From positions 78,548 through 142,547 of the forward strand of contig NYUD01000031.1 in assembly GCA_002683825.1 (NCBI GenBank): a stretch of 64,000 nt of DNA. Direction: 5' to 3'. Source of the DNA: Planctomycetota bacterium. GTDB lineage: Bacteria > Planctomycetota > UBA1135 > GCA-002686595. A program made the translations under genes and the position numbers. Under the pieces are notes generated by a model, which was given only the letters and a program-made list of their open reading frames with translations, was not told where the DNA came from and made no database searches. This document shows positions 17,160 to 25,541 of the stretch, in pieces (the first letter of the stretch is position 1; each line of letters begins with the position of its first letter).

Positions 17160-19007
17160 GTGTCCTTTCTTTCGCGCACACATACCCTCCGCAGCTGGCT
17201 AGGCACCCGCCCCTGGCACGGGCTGTCCGGCTCTAGGCTCTTGCGGCTGTTCGCCTGGGGGGTGCTCGGTGGGGCCCTCGAGGTCCTGGGGCGCACCTCG
17301 CCCAACGAGTGGATCGACGCCCTCGGAGTGCTGGGGATCGTCCTGGGGGTGGCCATCACCCTGGGACGACAGGATGAGACCTCACGCAAGGCCTGGGGAC
17401 GGAGGATCACACGCTCGCTCAATCGCCGGTTCGCATCCTGGAAGCTGCGCTCGGGACTCGATCTGCGCGGCAACCCGCCGCTCTCGCCGCGCCACCCCTG
17501 GCGCTACGCGGTTCTGGCAGGCGCCATCTTCCTTTTCCTGTCCACTCTGCTGGCGACGCATTCGTTTTGGCCCAGCGGGGCACGCAGCACCCTTCAAAAC
17601 GTCAGTGGTCTCTTGTACCTCGTCCTCCTGACCGGCCTGTGGACCGCGCTGGGACTCGGAACCCTGACACTCTGGATCGCGAGTTTCGCTGCGCTGGAGG
17701 AACGGTTGGCGCGGTCGCTCACGAAGCATCGCTGGCTCGAGGGGCGACGATCGATGTACGCGACCCTTGGGTTCGCTGCTTTCATCTTCGTTTCCCTGGC
17801 AGGGTCCTTTCTTCCCGCCGTGATTCCTCTGGTGGTCGTCTGCATCTCCCTGATTCTGTACGCGTGTGCCGTCTACGCTCCGGGGCAATCTCTGCGCATG
17901 ACCTGGAAGTACGCCGACCAGAACGGCGAACCGTACACCAGCCGCTGGGTCTGGTGGGACATCACGCTGATCTCAGGCCTGGGTATGCTGCTTTCGGTCC
18001 CCATCGTGCTTTCGATGGGCGATCGCCTCGGCTCGACTCCCTTCGCAGGGACTTCCATCAGCGGGTTTCTCGGGGGCTCTTTTGCCTGGTCCCTGGCGTT
18101 GTTCACACCTGGCTGTTTGGGCTATGTCGCCTCCCGTTTGCTTGTCGCCTGGAGAGCCGATCCGGCCCGGCCGGTGCCGGTGTGTGTTCATGTCCAGGCA
18201 CATCTCACGCCGAAGCAATCCCAGGCCATCGCAAGCCAACTCGAACAGGCCGGCTTCGCGACCACCTTCGGACCTGCGGCTCCCAAGTCCACGGAAGTAC
18301 CGATCCTCCTCGAGGAGGACGTCGCTGCAGGCGACAAGTTCTCGAGCTTTTTCACCCCGTGGCCCCGCAGGGTTTCGTCGGCCGATATCGCCTCCGAAGA
18401 GCTTCATGCTTCTCTTCGCAGGCGCGCTCACCTGCAGTATCGTCGCCTGCTCTTGCGGCGACTCAAGAACATCCTCAAGCATGCCCGACGTCGGAAATAC
18501 GAGCGCGGCGAGGGTTTCTGGATCGCTCCCCAGTTTTGGTTCGCCACGCACCTCACGCGCGATACCGACGAAGACTCCGGGACGGCGATCGGTCCGCCGT
18601 ATCGAAAGGCGATTCCGCGGGAGGCCCTGCACCATCTCTTCAAGGTCATGCGGGCCGTGGATATCGACCTCGTCTTCCTCGAGGACGGTGTCACGCTACC
18701 CTCCTTCCGTCGCGTGATGTCCGCGGTCTTCGAGCACTACGACCTCTTCGCAGACCGCCAGCTGGAGGACGGTCGACATTTCTCCGGAATCCCGGGTGTG
18801 CGTGTCTTGATTCACGAATTTCAGCTGGAGCAACCTCTCAAGCCAACGGGCTATCCCGAACCCGACTACGAGGACCTCGGCCGCGCGCGCATCCTGCACA
18901 TCTATCGCGATCGCGGGGACGACGAGGCGAAGGAGGACGTACCCATCGATCTTTCGAGCCTGCCCGTGCCGGTGGGGTCCTTCGGGGGTCCGCTGTCTCT
19001 CTTCTAG
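17160..19007 (+). CDS. Multi-pass membrane protein of unknown function
   Basis: 615 residues, GTG start. About seven hydrophobic segments fall in the first half (roughly 28-46, 55-66, 118-137, 152-178, 198-230, 262-280, 290-318). A long soluble C-terminal half (about 330-615) follows. That half has an Arg-rich stretch (about 425-450) and then a mixed alpha/beta region containing PREALHHLFKVMRAVDIDL and a conserved-looking HLTRDTDEDSG. I recognise no family. Convergent with the dehydrogenase gene: their stops share CTAG (19004-19007). A cytoplasmic signalling or enzyme domain tethered to the membrane is plausible but unproven. Confidence 0.6.
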   Translation: MSFLSRTHTLRSWLGTRPWHGLSGSRLLRLFAWGVLGGALEVLGRTSPNEWIDALGVLGIVLGVAITLGRQDETSRKAWGRRITRSLNRRFASWKLRSGLDLRGNPPLSPRHPWRYAVLAGAIFLFLSTLLATHSFWPSGARSTLQNVSGLLYLVLLTGLWTALGLGTLTLWIASFAALEERLARSLTKHRWLEGRRSMYATLGFAAFIFVSLAGSFLPAVIPLVVVCISLILYACAVYAPGQSLRMTWKYADQNGEPYTSRWVWWDITLISGLGMLLSVPIVLSMGDRLGSTPFAGTSISGFLGGSFAWSLALFTPGCLGYVASRLLVAWRADPARPVPVCVHVQAHLTPKQSQAIASQLEQAGFATTFGPAAPKSTEVPILLEEDVAAGDKFSSFFTPWPRRVSSADIASEELHASLRRRAHLQYRRLLLRRLKNILKHARRRKYERGEGFWIAPQFWFATHLTRDTDEDSGTAIGPPYRKAIPREALHHLFKVMRAVDIDLVFLEDGVTLPSFRRVMSAVFEHYDLFADRQLEDGRHFSGIPGVRVLIHEFQLEQPLKPTGYPEPDYEDLGRARILHIYRDRGDDEAKEDVPIDLSSLPVPVGSFGGPLSLF

Positions 19008-20062
19008 CCAGGGCGATCGAACATGCGCTCCACGCGCCGCTCAGCCGCCGCGAGGAGCGTTTCATTTCGCGCTGCGGCCTCCTCGCAGACCTCGCTCACG
19101 ATCGTTCCGATGTTCAACACGCGCGCTTCCAACTCGGAGCGGACGATGCCCGTCCCCAGGGCGGAGCAATACGCCGCACCGCCCGCGTTGGCGACGAAAT
19201 CGGGAACGTAGAGGATGCCCCGTGCGTGGAGACGCGCGGCGTCGGCCGAGCTCAGGAGTTGATTGTTCGCCGAACCACACACCATCTCACAAACAAACTC
19301 GGGGATCGTCTCGGGGTTCAACGTTGCTCCGGTTGCACAGGGCGCGTAGACGTCGCAGGGCGTCGCAAACTGATCTCCGCAAGCCAGCGTCTCTGCGTCG
19401 AGCTCTCGGGCCAGCGCCGCGGCGCGTGCTTCGTCGAAATCGACGAGCAGGAGCCGGGCTCCGTCGCGGGCAAGCATGCGCGCCAGGGGAGCTCCAACGT
19501 CACCGACGCCTTCGATGACGATAGTGCGCCCGCCGAAGGAATCGCTGCCAAAGCGATGCTTGAACGCACTCCTCATGGCGGCATGGACGCCCAGAGCCGT
19601 GTGCGGGCCGGGGTCCTCGACCTGGCCCGTCTCACGGTCGATGCCATGCACGCTGGCGGAGAGGCCGGCCAAGAAGCGCATGTCTTCGGCCGTAGTTCCC
19701 AGATCCTGTCCCGTGCCGAACTTGCCCCGGAGCGTGTTCAGGACAGCGGCGTAGGCCTCGAGTAGGCGCCTCTTCTCCTCGGTTCCAAGGGCCCTCGAAA
19801 GGCAAAGCACCGCCTTGCCTCCCCCGAAGGGAAGCTCGATCGCAGCCCACTTTTGGGTCATTCCTCTGGACAAACGCAGGGCATCAATCAAGCCGTCCTC
19901 GGGACACGCATAGACCTTCAACCGCGTACCGCCCGTTGGCGGACCCAACCGATCGTCGTGCAGCGCGACGAAAATCCACGCATCCAGATCAGCGGCCCGA
20001 TGCGAATAGACACCTAGACCACCCCAGGAGTCCAGCTCTTGCACCGTTGCAGGGTCGAACAT
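19004..20062 (-). CDS. Glu/Leu/Phe/Val dehydrogenase, leucine-dehydrogenase-like
   Basis: About 352 residues from ATG 20062. The amino-acid dehydrogenase landmarks are present: PPTGGTRLKVY, both catalytic lysines in TQKWAAIELPFGGGKAV, FGTGQDLGTTAEDM, the NAD-binding turn VIEGVGDVGAPLA, and ATGATLNPETI. This family deaminates branched-chain or aromatic amino acids to 2-oxo acids with NAD. Substitutions relative to classical leucine dehydrogenases (for example WAAIELPF for NAAAGLNL) leave the preferred amino acid open. An upstream in-frame extension to 20143 looks non-native. Confidence 0.85.
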   Translation of the reverse strand: MFDPATVQELDSWGGLGVYSHRAADLDAWIFVALHDDRLGPPTGGTRLKVYACPEDGLIDALRLSRGMTQKWAAIELPFGGGKAVLCLSRALGTEEKRRLLEAYAAVLNTLRGKFGTGQDLGTTAEDMRFLAGLSASVHGIDRETGQVEDPGPHTALGVHAAMRSAFKHRFGSDSFGGRTIVIEGVGDVGAPLARMLARDGARLLLVDFDEARAAALARELDAETLACGDQFATPCDVYAPCATGATLNPETIPEFVCEMVCGSANNQLLSSADAARLHARGILYVPDFVANAGGAAYCSALGTGIVRSELEARVLNIGTIVSEVCEEAAARNETLLAAAERRVERMFDRPG

Positions 20063-20111
20063 GCAGCAGAACGTACTCTCAGGTCCGCTCCTTGTGTAGC
20101 CCGAAGGGGTG

Positions 20112-20422
20112 ATGCGCACGCAAACCGACACGAACACGCGCATCTATACCGACGGCGCCTGCCGAGGCAACCCCACCCGACTGGAAGACGAAGGCCGGCA
20201 ACCGGTCAAGAACGACGACCTTCGGCGCGAAATGCTGTCGCAGTTCGAACGCCGCGGAGTTGTCTATCGCCGGGTCAAAGGTCACGCCGGCAGCCCTGGA
20301 ACGAGCACGCAGATGCGCTTGCCCGCAACGGACTTCCGCACCAGCTGCCCTTCACGAACAAGATCGACTCGGGACAGAATCCCGAACCGTCGACACCGGG
20401 TTTCCCCTGCCGGGAGGAATGA
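20112..20422 (+). pseudogene. rnhA: RNase HI remnant with internal deletion and frameshift
   Basis: After ATG 20112 the frame reads RIYTDGACRGNP, the RNase HI N-terminus with the first catalytic Asp. It then jumps directly to the family's C-terminal third (RQPVKNDDL, then VYRRVKGHAGSPG). Compared with E. coli RnhA about 65-70 residues are missing, including the catalytic Glu48 and Asp70 equivalents. After SPG the frame shifts: NEHADALARNGL, with the last catalytic Asp, continues one frame away to a stop at 20422, as if one G were lost near 20297. The frameshift could be a sequencing indel; the deletion could not. The product cannot be active. Confidence 0.8.
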
Positions 20423-20481
20423 GGTCCGGTTCGATGGCACCTGCTAGAATGCTCGGCCAGGTCCAGCCCCCCCGAAATTCC

Positions 20482-22719
20482 ATGCACACAGTACCGATCG
20501 CAGCTCTCGCTCTACTCTTCGCTCCTCTCGTCGCCCTTCAGGAAGATTCCCAGAAGCTTCTGAAGCTCGAGGACACGCGCAGCGGAGGGGTCCGCTTCCG
20601 CGGTGAAACGCCCAGCTGGAATTGGGCACCGGATGGCGTACACCTGATCGAAGGCAAGGGAAAAGAAGCCCGCTGGGTCGATCCTCAGACATTCGAGCAT
20701 CTGTCCAAGCCGCCTGAGGTTGCGGACACGAAGCCTGAGGGGAGCCTGTACAAGGCGGATCTTGTACAGGCGTTCGAGCAACTCGAAAACGTCGATGCGG
20801 AGCTGGCGAAAAAGATCGTTGACGCCGGACCGCACACAAAGAGCAAGGACGATAAAGTCCGCGTCTACCTGCACGAAGGCGAGCTCTTCGTTTATCAGAG
20901 TGGTTCCGGCGTGCAATGCATTCCCATCGACGGCCAGGCCGAATTATTCGCCTTGGCGCCCGATGGCTTACATGGCGCCTTCGTGCTGGCGAACGACCTT
21001 TATGTTCTTGACGTCGTGTCGGGAAGAGTAAGCCCGATCACGAGCGACGGCGGAGAGAACGTCTTCAACGGCAAGCTTGACTGGGTCTATCAGGAAGAAA
21101 TCTACGGTCGCTACAAGTTCAAGGGCTTCTGGTGGAGCCCCGATTCAAAACACATCGTTTTTCTCCGGCTGGACGAAACGGACGTGCACACGTTCACGGT
21201 CGTCGATCTCGTCGAGAAGGAACACTTTCGCTCGAAATCCGAGATCACCAAATACCCCAAGGCCGGCGACGCCAACCCGCTCGTCGCTGTCGGAGTCGCC
21301 GAGGTTGCGACGGGTAAGATCGACTGGATTGGTCTGGACAAGTATGCGGACGTCGAACCGCTCGTCGTGCGCCTGGGGTGGACGCCGGACGGCGACAGTG
21401 TCATCTACATGGTCCAAGACCGCATCCAGACGTGGCTTGACCTCAACGCATATGCGCTCAAGAACGGAAAGAGCGAAACGCTGATCCACGAGGGCTCGGA
21501 TTCGTGGACCGAGCGCTTGCCCGAGCCGCGCTGGATGTCGGACGGCAGTTTCCTGTGGCAGTCGGATCGGACCGGCTACCGCCACGTGTACCACTACCGA
21601 CCCAACGGCGACCTGATCGGCGCGGTCACCTCCGGCCCCTGGCAGGTGGGTTCCATCGAATGGGTAGACGAGGAACGTGGACGTTTGGTTTTTTCGGGCA
21701 CCAAGCACGGGGCAATCAACAGCAACGTCTACACCGTCGGACTGGATGGCGAGGGACTCGTGCGGCTAACACCGGGAGAAGGCACGCATACGGCCACCTT
21801 CAACACGGACCACACGCTGCTCCTCGACAAGTACTCGAGCTTGACCCAGCCGCCGCGCGTTCAGCTTTGCGACATGTCCGGCCGAGTGCTCCGGGAACTC
21901 GCCCGGACCGAGATCCCCGAGCTGGGGGAGTATCTGACCAGCGAGTGGGAGCTGTACGAGATCGCCGCCCGCGACGGCTATCCGCTCGACGTGGCCGTCC
22001 TGAAACCGGTCCCCTTCGACGAATCGAAGACCTACCCCGTCTGGCTCTACACCTATTCCGGTCCCGACGCCCCCACCATCCGCAACCGCTGGAGTTCAAG
22101 TACGTGGCTGCAATTCCTCGCTCAAAAAGGAATCATCGTGCTGAACTGCAACGTGCGCAGCGCCAGCGGCAAGGGACTTGCCGCGACTTCGACGTGCTAC
22201 AAACAGCTCGGCGTGCAGGAGCTGAAGGATCTGGAGGACGCCGTCGCATGGCTGACGATGTATCCCTGGGCAGACGACGCTCGCGTCGGCATCTCCGGAC
22301 ACAGCTATGGTGGTTTCATGACCGCGTACGCCCTGACCCACAGCAAGGACTTTGAGCTGGGGGTCGCCGGTAGCGGTGTCTACGACTGGGCCATGTACGA
22401 CACGATCTACACCGAGCGCTACATGAGCACACCACAAGAAAACAAGGACGGCTACAGCGCGACCTCGGTGATCGAGACAGCGTCCGACCTTTCCGGACAC
22501 CTTGTGATGACGCACGGAACGCAAGACGACAACGTGCACGTACAGAATGCATTGCAGTTCGCGTACGCACTTCAGAAAGCGGGGAAGGACTTCGAGATGA
22601 TGCTGTACCCCGAAACGCGCCACGGCATCCGCGATCCTGACCTACGTTGGTTCAACCAAAAGCTGACCTGGAAGGCGATCAAAGAGCATCTTCTGGACGA
22701 CGAAACCACCGCGCCGTAG
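20482..22719 (+). CDS. Secreted dipeptidyl-peptidase IV family serine peptidase (S9B)
   Basis: 745 residues. The ATG at 20482 gives a signal peptide (VPIAALALLFAPLVAL); the frame stays open further upstream but there overlaps the rnhA remnant. The N-terminal beta-propeller contains the DPP4 double-Glu motif DWVYQEEIYGR, which binds the substrate amino terminus. The C-terminal alpha/beta hydrolase has GHSYGG (Ser608), Asp682/683 in THGTQDDNVH and His714 in ETRHGI. The predicted reaction is release of X-Pro or X-Ala dipeptides from peptides in the periplasm or outside. Convergent with the redox gene, 18 bases apart. Confidence 0.92.
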   Translation: MHTVPIAALALLFAPLVALQEDSQKLLKLEDTRSGGVRFRGETPSWNWAPDGVHLIEGKGKEARWVDPQTFEHLSKPPEVADTKPEGSLYKADLVQAFEQLENVDAELAKKIVDAGPHTKSKDDKVRVYLHEGELFVYQSGSGVQCIPIDGQAELFALAPDGLHGAFVLANDLYVLDVVSGRVSPITSDGGENVFNGKLDWVYQEEIYGRYKFKGFWWSPDSKHIVFLRLDETDVHTFTVVDLVEKEHFRSKSEITKYPKAGDANPLVAVGVAEVATGKIDWIGLDKYADVEPLVVRLGWTPDGDSVIYMVQDRIQTWLDLNAYALKNGKSETLIHEGSDSWTERLPEPRWMSDGSFLWQSDRTGYRHVYHYRPNGDLIGAVTSGPWQVGSIEWVDEERGRLVFSGTKHGAINSNVYTVGLDGEGLVRLTPGEGTHTATFNTDHTLLLDKYSSLTQPPRVQLCDMSGRVLRELARTEIPELGEYLTSEWELYEIAARDGYPLDVAVLKPVPFDESKTYPVWLYTYSGPDAPTIRNRWSSSTWLQFLAQKGIIVLNCNVRSASGKGLAATSTCYKQLGVQELKDLEDAVAWLTMYPWADDARVGISGHSYGGFMTAYALTHSKDFELGVAGSGVYDWAMYDTIYTERYMSTPQENKDGYSATSVIETASDLSGHLVMTHGTQDDNVHVQNALQFAYALQKAGKDFEMMLYPETRHGIRDPDLRWFNQKLTWKAIKEHLLDDETTAP

Positions 22720-22737
22720 GCGCCGACGAAACCTCAC

Positions 22738-25002
22738 TCACGGCCCCTCGGTAAGATCGCTCCTGTCGAAATCGAACGGCACTTCCAGTAATTCGACCAG
22801 CGCCACATCGGTGAACGGATAGACGATGTGCAGCACAATCAGGAGCACCATCAGGAACGCCACCCAGCGGTGGAAGAAACGCCACGACCCCAAGAGTGCG
22901 CGCAGGTCCTCGAAATGAACGGCCAGGAGGACCTGGCGATGTGTGTGCTTCGAGCAACGCACCGTTTCCGCAAGGTGTTCGTCGGAGATACCCTCTGCCC
23001 TACCGCGCTGTCGGACGCCGGTGAGAAAGCGTGACAGCCCACGCTGAATCGCCACCAAGGCGAGGGCTCGACGAACGAAGGAGCCACTCCAGCGCTTGTT
23101 CTCGATGAGTGCAATGACCCCGGTGCACGCCTTTTCCTGGAAGCTGCGATGCCCTGGGTGCATGGAGCTCAGGTCATCGAAGCGGGCCTCGCTTTCATCC
23201 GGATTGAGCTCGCTCCCGTTGGCTGCCCGCGGAACCCAGGAATGCAGGTAGCGTTCGACCGCGCCCGTGATCAAGAACACGAAGAGCGCCAGGAACGCGT
23301 AACCGCCGAGCGTGGTGTTCGGCGTCACCGCGCCATGCAGTGCGATGCAGAGAAAGGCCAGGGTTCCGGTCACGATGTGACTTGTCGCCCACGCCGAAGG
23401 TGCTCCGGGTTTCAGCCTCAGGCTCGACGAACGGCGCAGCAAGTAAGACAGGTTGATTACGATCAGTCCCACCGCAGCGGCCCCCATGATCAACCCGAGC
23501 CCGCGCCCCGGACGCAGCAGATCGTTTTGGGGGTGCGTGGCGCGCTCGGCGGGCGACAGCCCGTAGTAGTCGCCGTTCCACGCATAGAAAAGAAGCGCGG
23601 CCAGGGTGAAGACAAGACCAAACAGGAGAACGCGCAAAAGGTCGGAGCCACGCTCCGGCAGAGGCTTCATACCGGGGCGCAGGCCTGAATCGAAGGAGAC
23701 TCCCGCGCGCCCGAGAAGTTCGGTCGACGCCACGCCCCCCGTGAGGACAAAGACTGCGTCGTTGGGCAGGATGAGCGAACTCACGCGGTCATTTTCAACA
23801 ACCTGTAGCTCGACTTCTTCGGTTCGAATGTCCCGCACGCGACTGTTGAAGAAGACCTGCAGTTGCTCGCTCTCGAGGGCCTGTTCGATCCGCTTACGAT
23901 TGCCTTCCTTCAAACGAAAGAACCGAGGCCGGCGGTAGGAGACCGTGACGAGGCTGCCCGATTGTTCCGCCAAGGCCAATGCTGCCTCGATAGCACTGTC
24001 GCCGCCGCCGATGACGAGAATCCGTCGGCCGGTGTAGGAGCCGGCGTCCAGGAGGCTGTAAGAAACCTTCGGCAGACTCTCCCCGGGAACGCCCAACTTG
24101 CTCGGGCTTCCGCGTCGACCGATGGCCAGACAAACCGTACGGCAGCGGTATGTCTCGTGCGACGTTTCGACCGCATAGCAACCGTCGGCTCCGCGCTGCA
24201 GCCCCTGGAAGACCTCTCCGCCGCGAAAGTCGAGTCCTTGTTCGAAAACGATCTGTTGCCACAGGGAGGAGAGTTCCTCCCTGGTGTAAGTGGTCCGGGA
24301 GAAACGGCCGTACAGGGGTAGTTCGAGCGGGCGTGTCATCACGAGTTTGTGACACGGGTACTTGGCCACGGCACCGCCGGGCTGGTCGGCTTGATCCACC
24401 GTGAGGAAGCGCAGGCCATGGCGCTTGGCTTCGAGCGCACAGGCGAGCCCCGCAGGCCCGGCGCCTACGATGACGAGGTCCAGCGCATCGGGCTGACCAC
24501 CCCCCTCCTCGATGCGTTGCGCCACCTTGGCGGCGACGGCCGTTCCGTGCCCCACGGCGCGGCGTATGAGCGCGTGCGCCGTGACCTCGCCGGCGAGAAA
24601 GAGCCCCGGAGATCCGTAGACTTCGAGCTCCTCGTTGATGACGGGAACGTCAGTGGGCTTTTCGAGATTCGCGACCGTAACCGTGATCGCTCCCGTGGGG
24701 CATTCGCGTTCGCAAGCCGATGCGCCCTCGCATCGCGATCCGTTGATCACCTTCGCCTGGCCGTGGACGATGTCGAGCACGTTTTTTTCGGGGCATACCG
24801 CTACGCACGTCGCGCACCCCAGGCAACGCGAGAGGTCGATGAGCGGATATTGCAGCTGCGCGGCCGCGCTTCCAGTACGGCGCGCGTCTTCTCGATTGCG
24901 CACCGCACGCTCTATCCTGGCGAACTCCGCCCGGCGAGCGGCGACCAAGAGCATGATCGCTCCAAGGGCCGATCCGAAGCCAACGAGCATGATCCAACTC
25001 AT
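22738..25002 (-). CDS. Membrane redox fusion: ferredoxin domain, thioredoxin-reductase-like flavoprotein, two-heme b-type membrane domain
   Basis: 754 residues. A single N-terminal membrane helix (1-21) precedes a ferredoxin region: Cys60, 63, 66, 70 make one 4Fe-4S site. The second site has only Cys91, 97 and 101, with Ala where the second Cys is expected. A two-Rossmann flavoprotein follows (FAD motif GAGPAG at 180, NAD(P) motif GGGDSA at 332). The C-terminal half is membrane-embedded; two helices each carry His pairs 14 residues apart (HIVTG...ALH and HRWVA...VLH), the layout for two b hemes. It probably moves electrons from NAD(P)H through FAD and Fe-S to heme or quinone. The thioredoxin-reductase CxxC is absent. 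Confidence 0.75.
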   Translation of the reverse strand: MSWIMLVGFGSALGAIMLLVAARRAEFARIERAVRNREDARRTGSAAAQLQYPLIDLSRCLGCATCVAVCPEKNVLDIVHGQAKVINGSRCEGASACERECPTGAITVTVANLEKPTDVPVINEELEVYGSPGLFLAGEVTAHALIRRAVGHGTAVAAKVAQRIEEGGGQPDALDLVIVGAGPAGLACALEAKRHGLRFLTVDQADQPGGAVAKYPCHKLVMTRPLELPLYGRFSRTTYTREELSSLWQQIVFEQGLDFRGGEVFQGLQRGADGCYAVETSHETYRCRTVCLAIGRRGSPSKLGVPGESLPKVSYSLLDAGSYTGRRILVIGGGDSAIEAALALAEQSGSLVTVSYRRPRFFRLKEGNRKRIEQALESEQLQVFFNSRVRDIRTEEVELQVVENDRVSSLILPNDAVFVLTGGVASTELLGRAGVSFDSGLRPGMKPLPERGSDLLRVLLFGLVFTLAALLFYAWNGDYYGLSPAERATHPQNDLLRPGRGLGLIMGAAAVGLIVINLSYLLRRSSSLRLKPGAPSAWATSHIVTGTLAFLCIALHGAVTPNTTLGGYAFLALFVFLITGAVERYLHSWVPRAANGSELNPDESEARFDDLSSMHPGHRSFQEKACTGVIALIENKRWSGSFVRRALALVAIQRGLSRFLTGVRQRGRAEGISDEHLAETVRCSKHTHRQVLLAVHFEDLRALLGSWRFFHRWVAFLMVLLIVLHIVYPFTDVALVELLEVPFDFDRSDLTEGP

Positions 25003-25083
25003 CGCGCTCTATCGAATGGGGCTGGAGCGAGGGAAAGCGCCGGGGCCGCGCAGAGGAGAGGTCCCGCCGGTCTCGGCAAGTGG

Positions 25084-25458
25084 TTACTCGCCAACCCCGG
25101 AATCAACACCGGCTGTGCCGAGCAGTGAGGACGTGCGGATGTAGTCATCGGCCACCTCCGCTATGGCTTGCAGCCTCTTGGCGAGGTCGGACGCTCGTCG
25201 CCCCAGGCGACGCAGATCGGGTTCGAGGTCGGCGATGGCCGCAGCATCGAGATCGTTCGAGAGGGAGAAGGCGCGATCGAGTAGACCCGAGGCGTACTCG
25301 ACCAGATCGGCGCGTGCGGGCTCGATCTTCAGGACGAGGTCCCGACAGCGCATCTTGGCCTTGTCCAGGCCCGAACGGGGGTTGTTCGCACTCAGGCATC
25401 CAAGGGTCAACACGACCAGCACGAACGGGACCGAAAATAGTCCGAGGGATGGCTTCAA
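25084..25458 (-). CDS. Small helical lipoprotein of unknown function
   Basis: 124 residues from a TTG at 25458 with GGAG 6 bases upstream. The lipobox VLTLGC anchors Cys about 20. The mature part is helical, acidic and Arg-rich (LEPDLRRLGRRASDLAKRLQ), suggesting a coiled coil. The frame is open upstream to 25599, but that part lies in and beyond the divergent sulfatase gene's start and looks non-native. It lies 81 bases upstream of the redox fusion gene on the same strand and could be co-transcribed with it. Confidence 0.6.
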   Translation of the reverse strand: MKPSLGLFSVPFVLVVLTLGCLSANNPRSGLDKAKMRCRDLVLKIEPARADLVEYASGLLDRAFSLSNDLDAAAIADLEPDLRRLGRRASDLAKRLQAIAEVADDYIRTSSLLGTAGVDSGVGE

Positions 25459-25541
25459 TGGGGTCTCCTGCCAGGTCTGAGCCGACTTCCGGAAGTAGCC
25501 TTTCGACCTCGCCAAACACAGCTCTGAAGGAGATCGCCCGC

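Noticed and set aside
16900..17160. Known preQ1 riboswitch
   Set aside because: I could not find the short C-rich loop and A-rich tail arrangement of the preQ1-I consensus; only the terminator is secure.
17567..19765. Open plus-strand frame of 732 codons spanning the membrane protein and the dehydrogenase gene
   Set aside because: It crosses two well-supported genes on different strands and is Arg/Pro/Gly-rich, typical of a GC-rich shadow frame.
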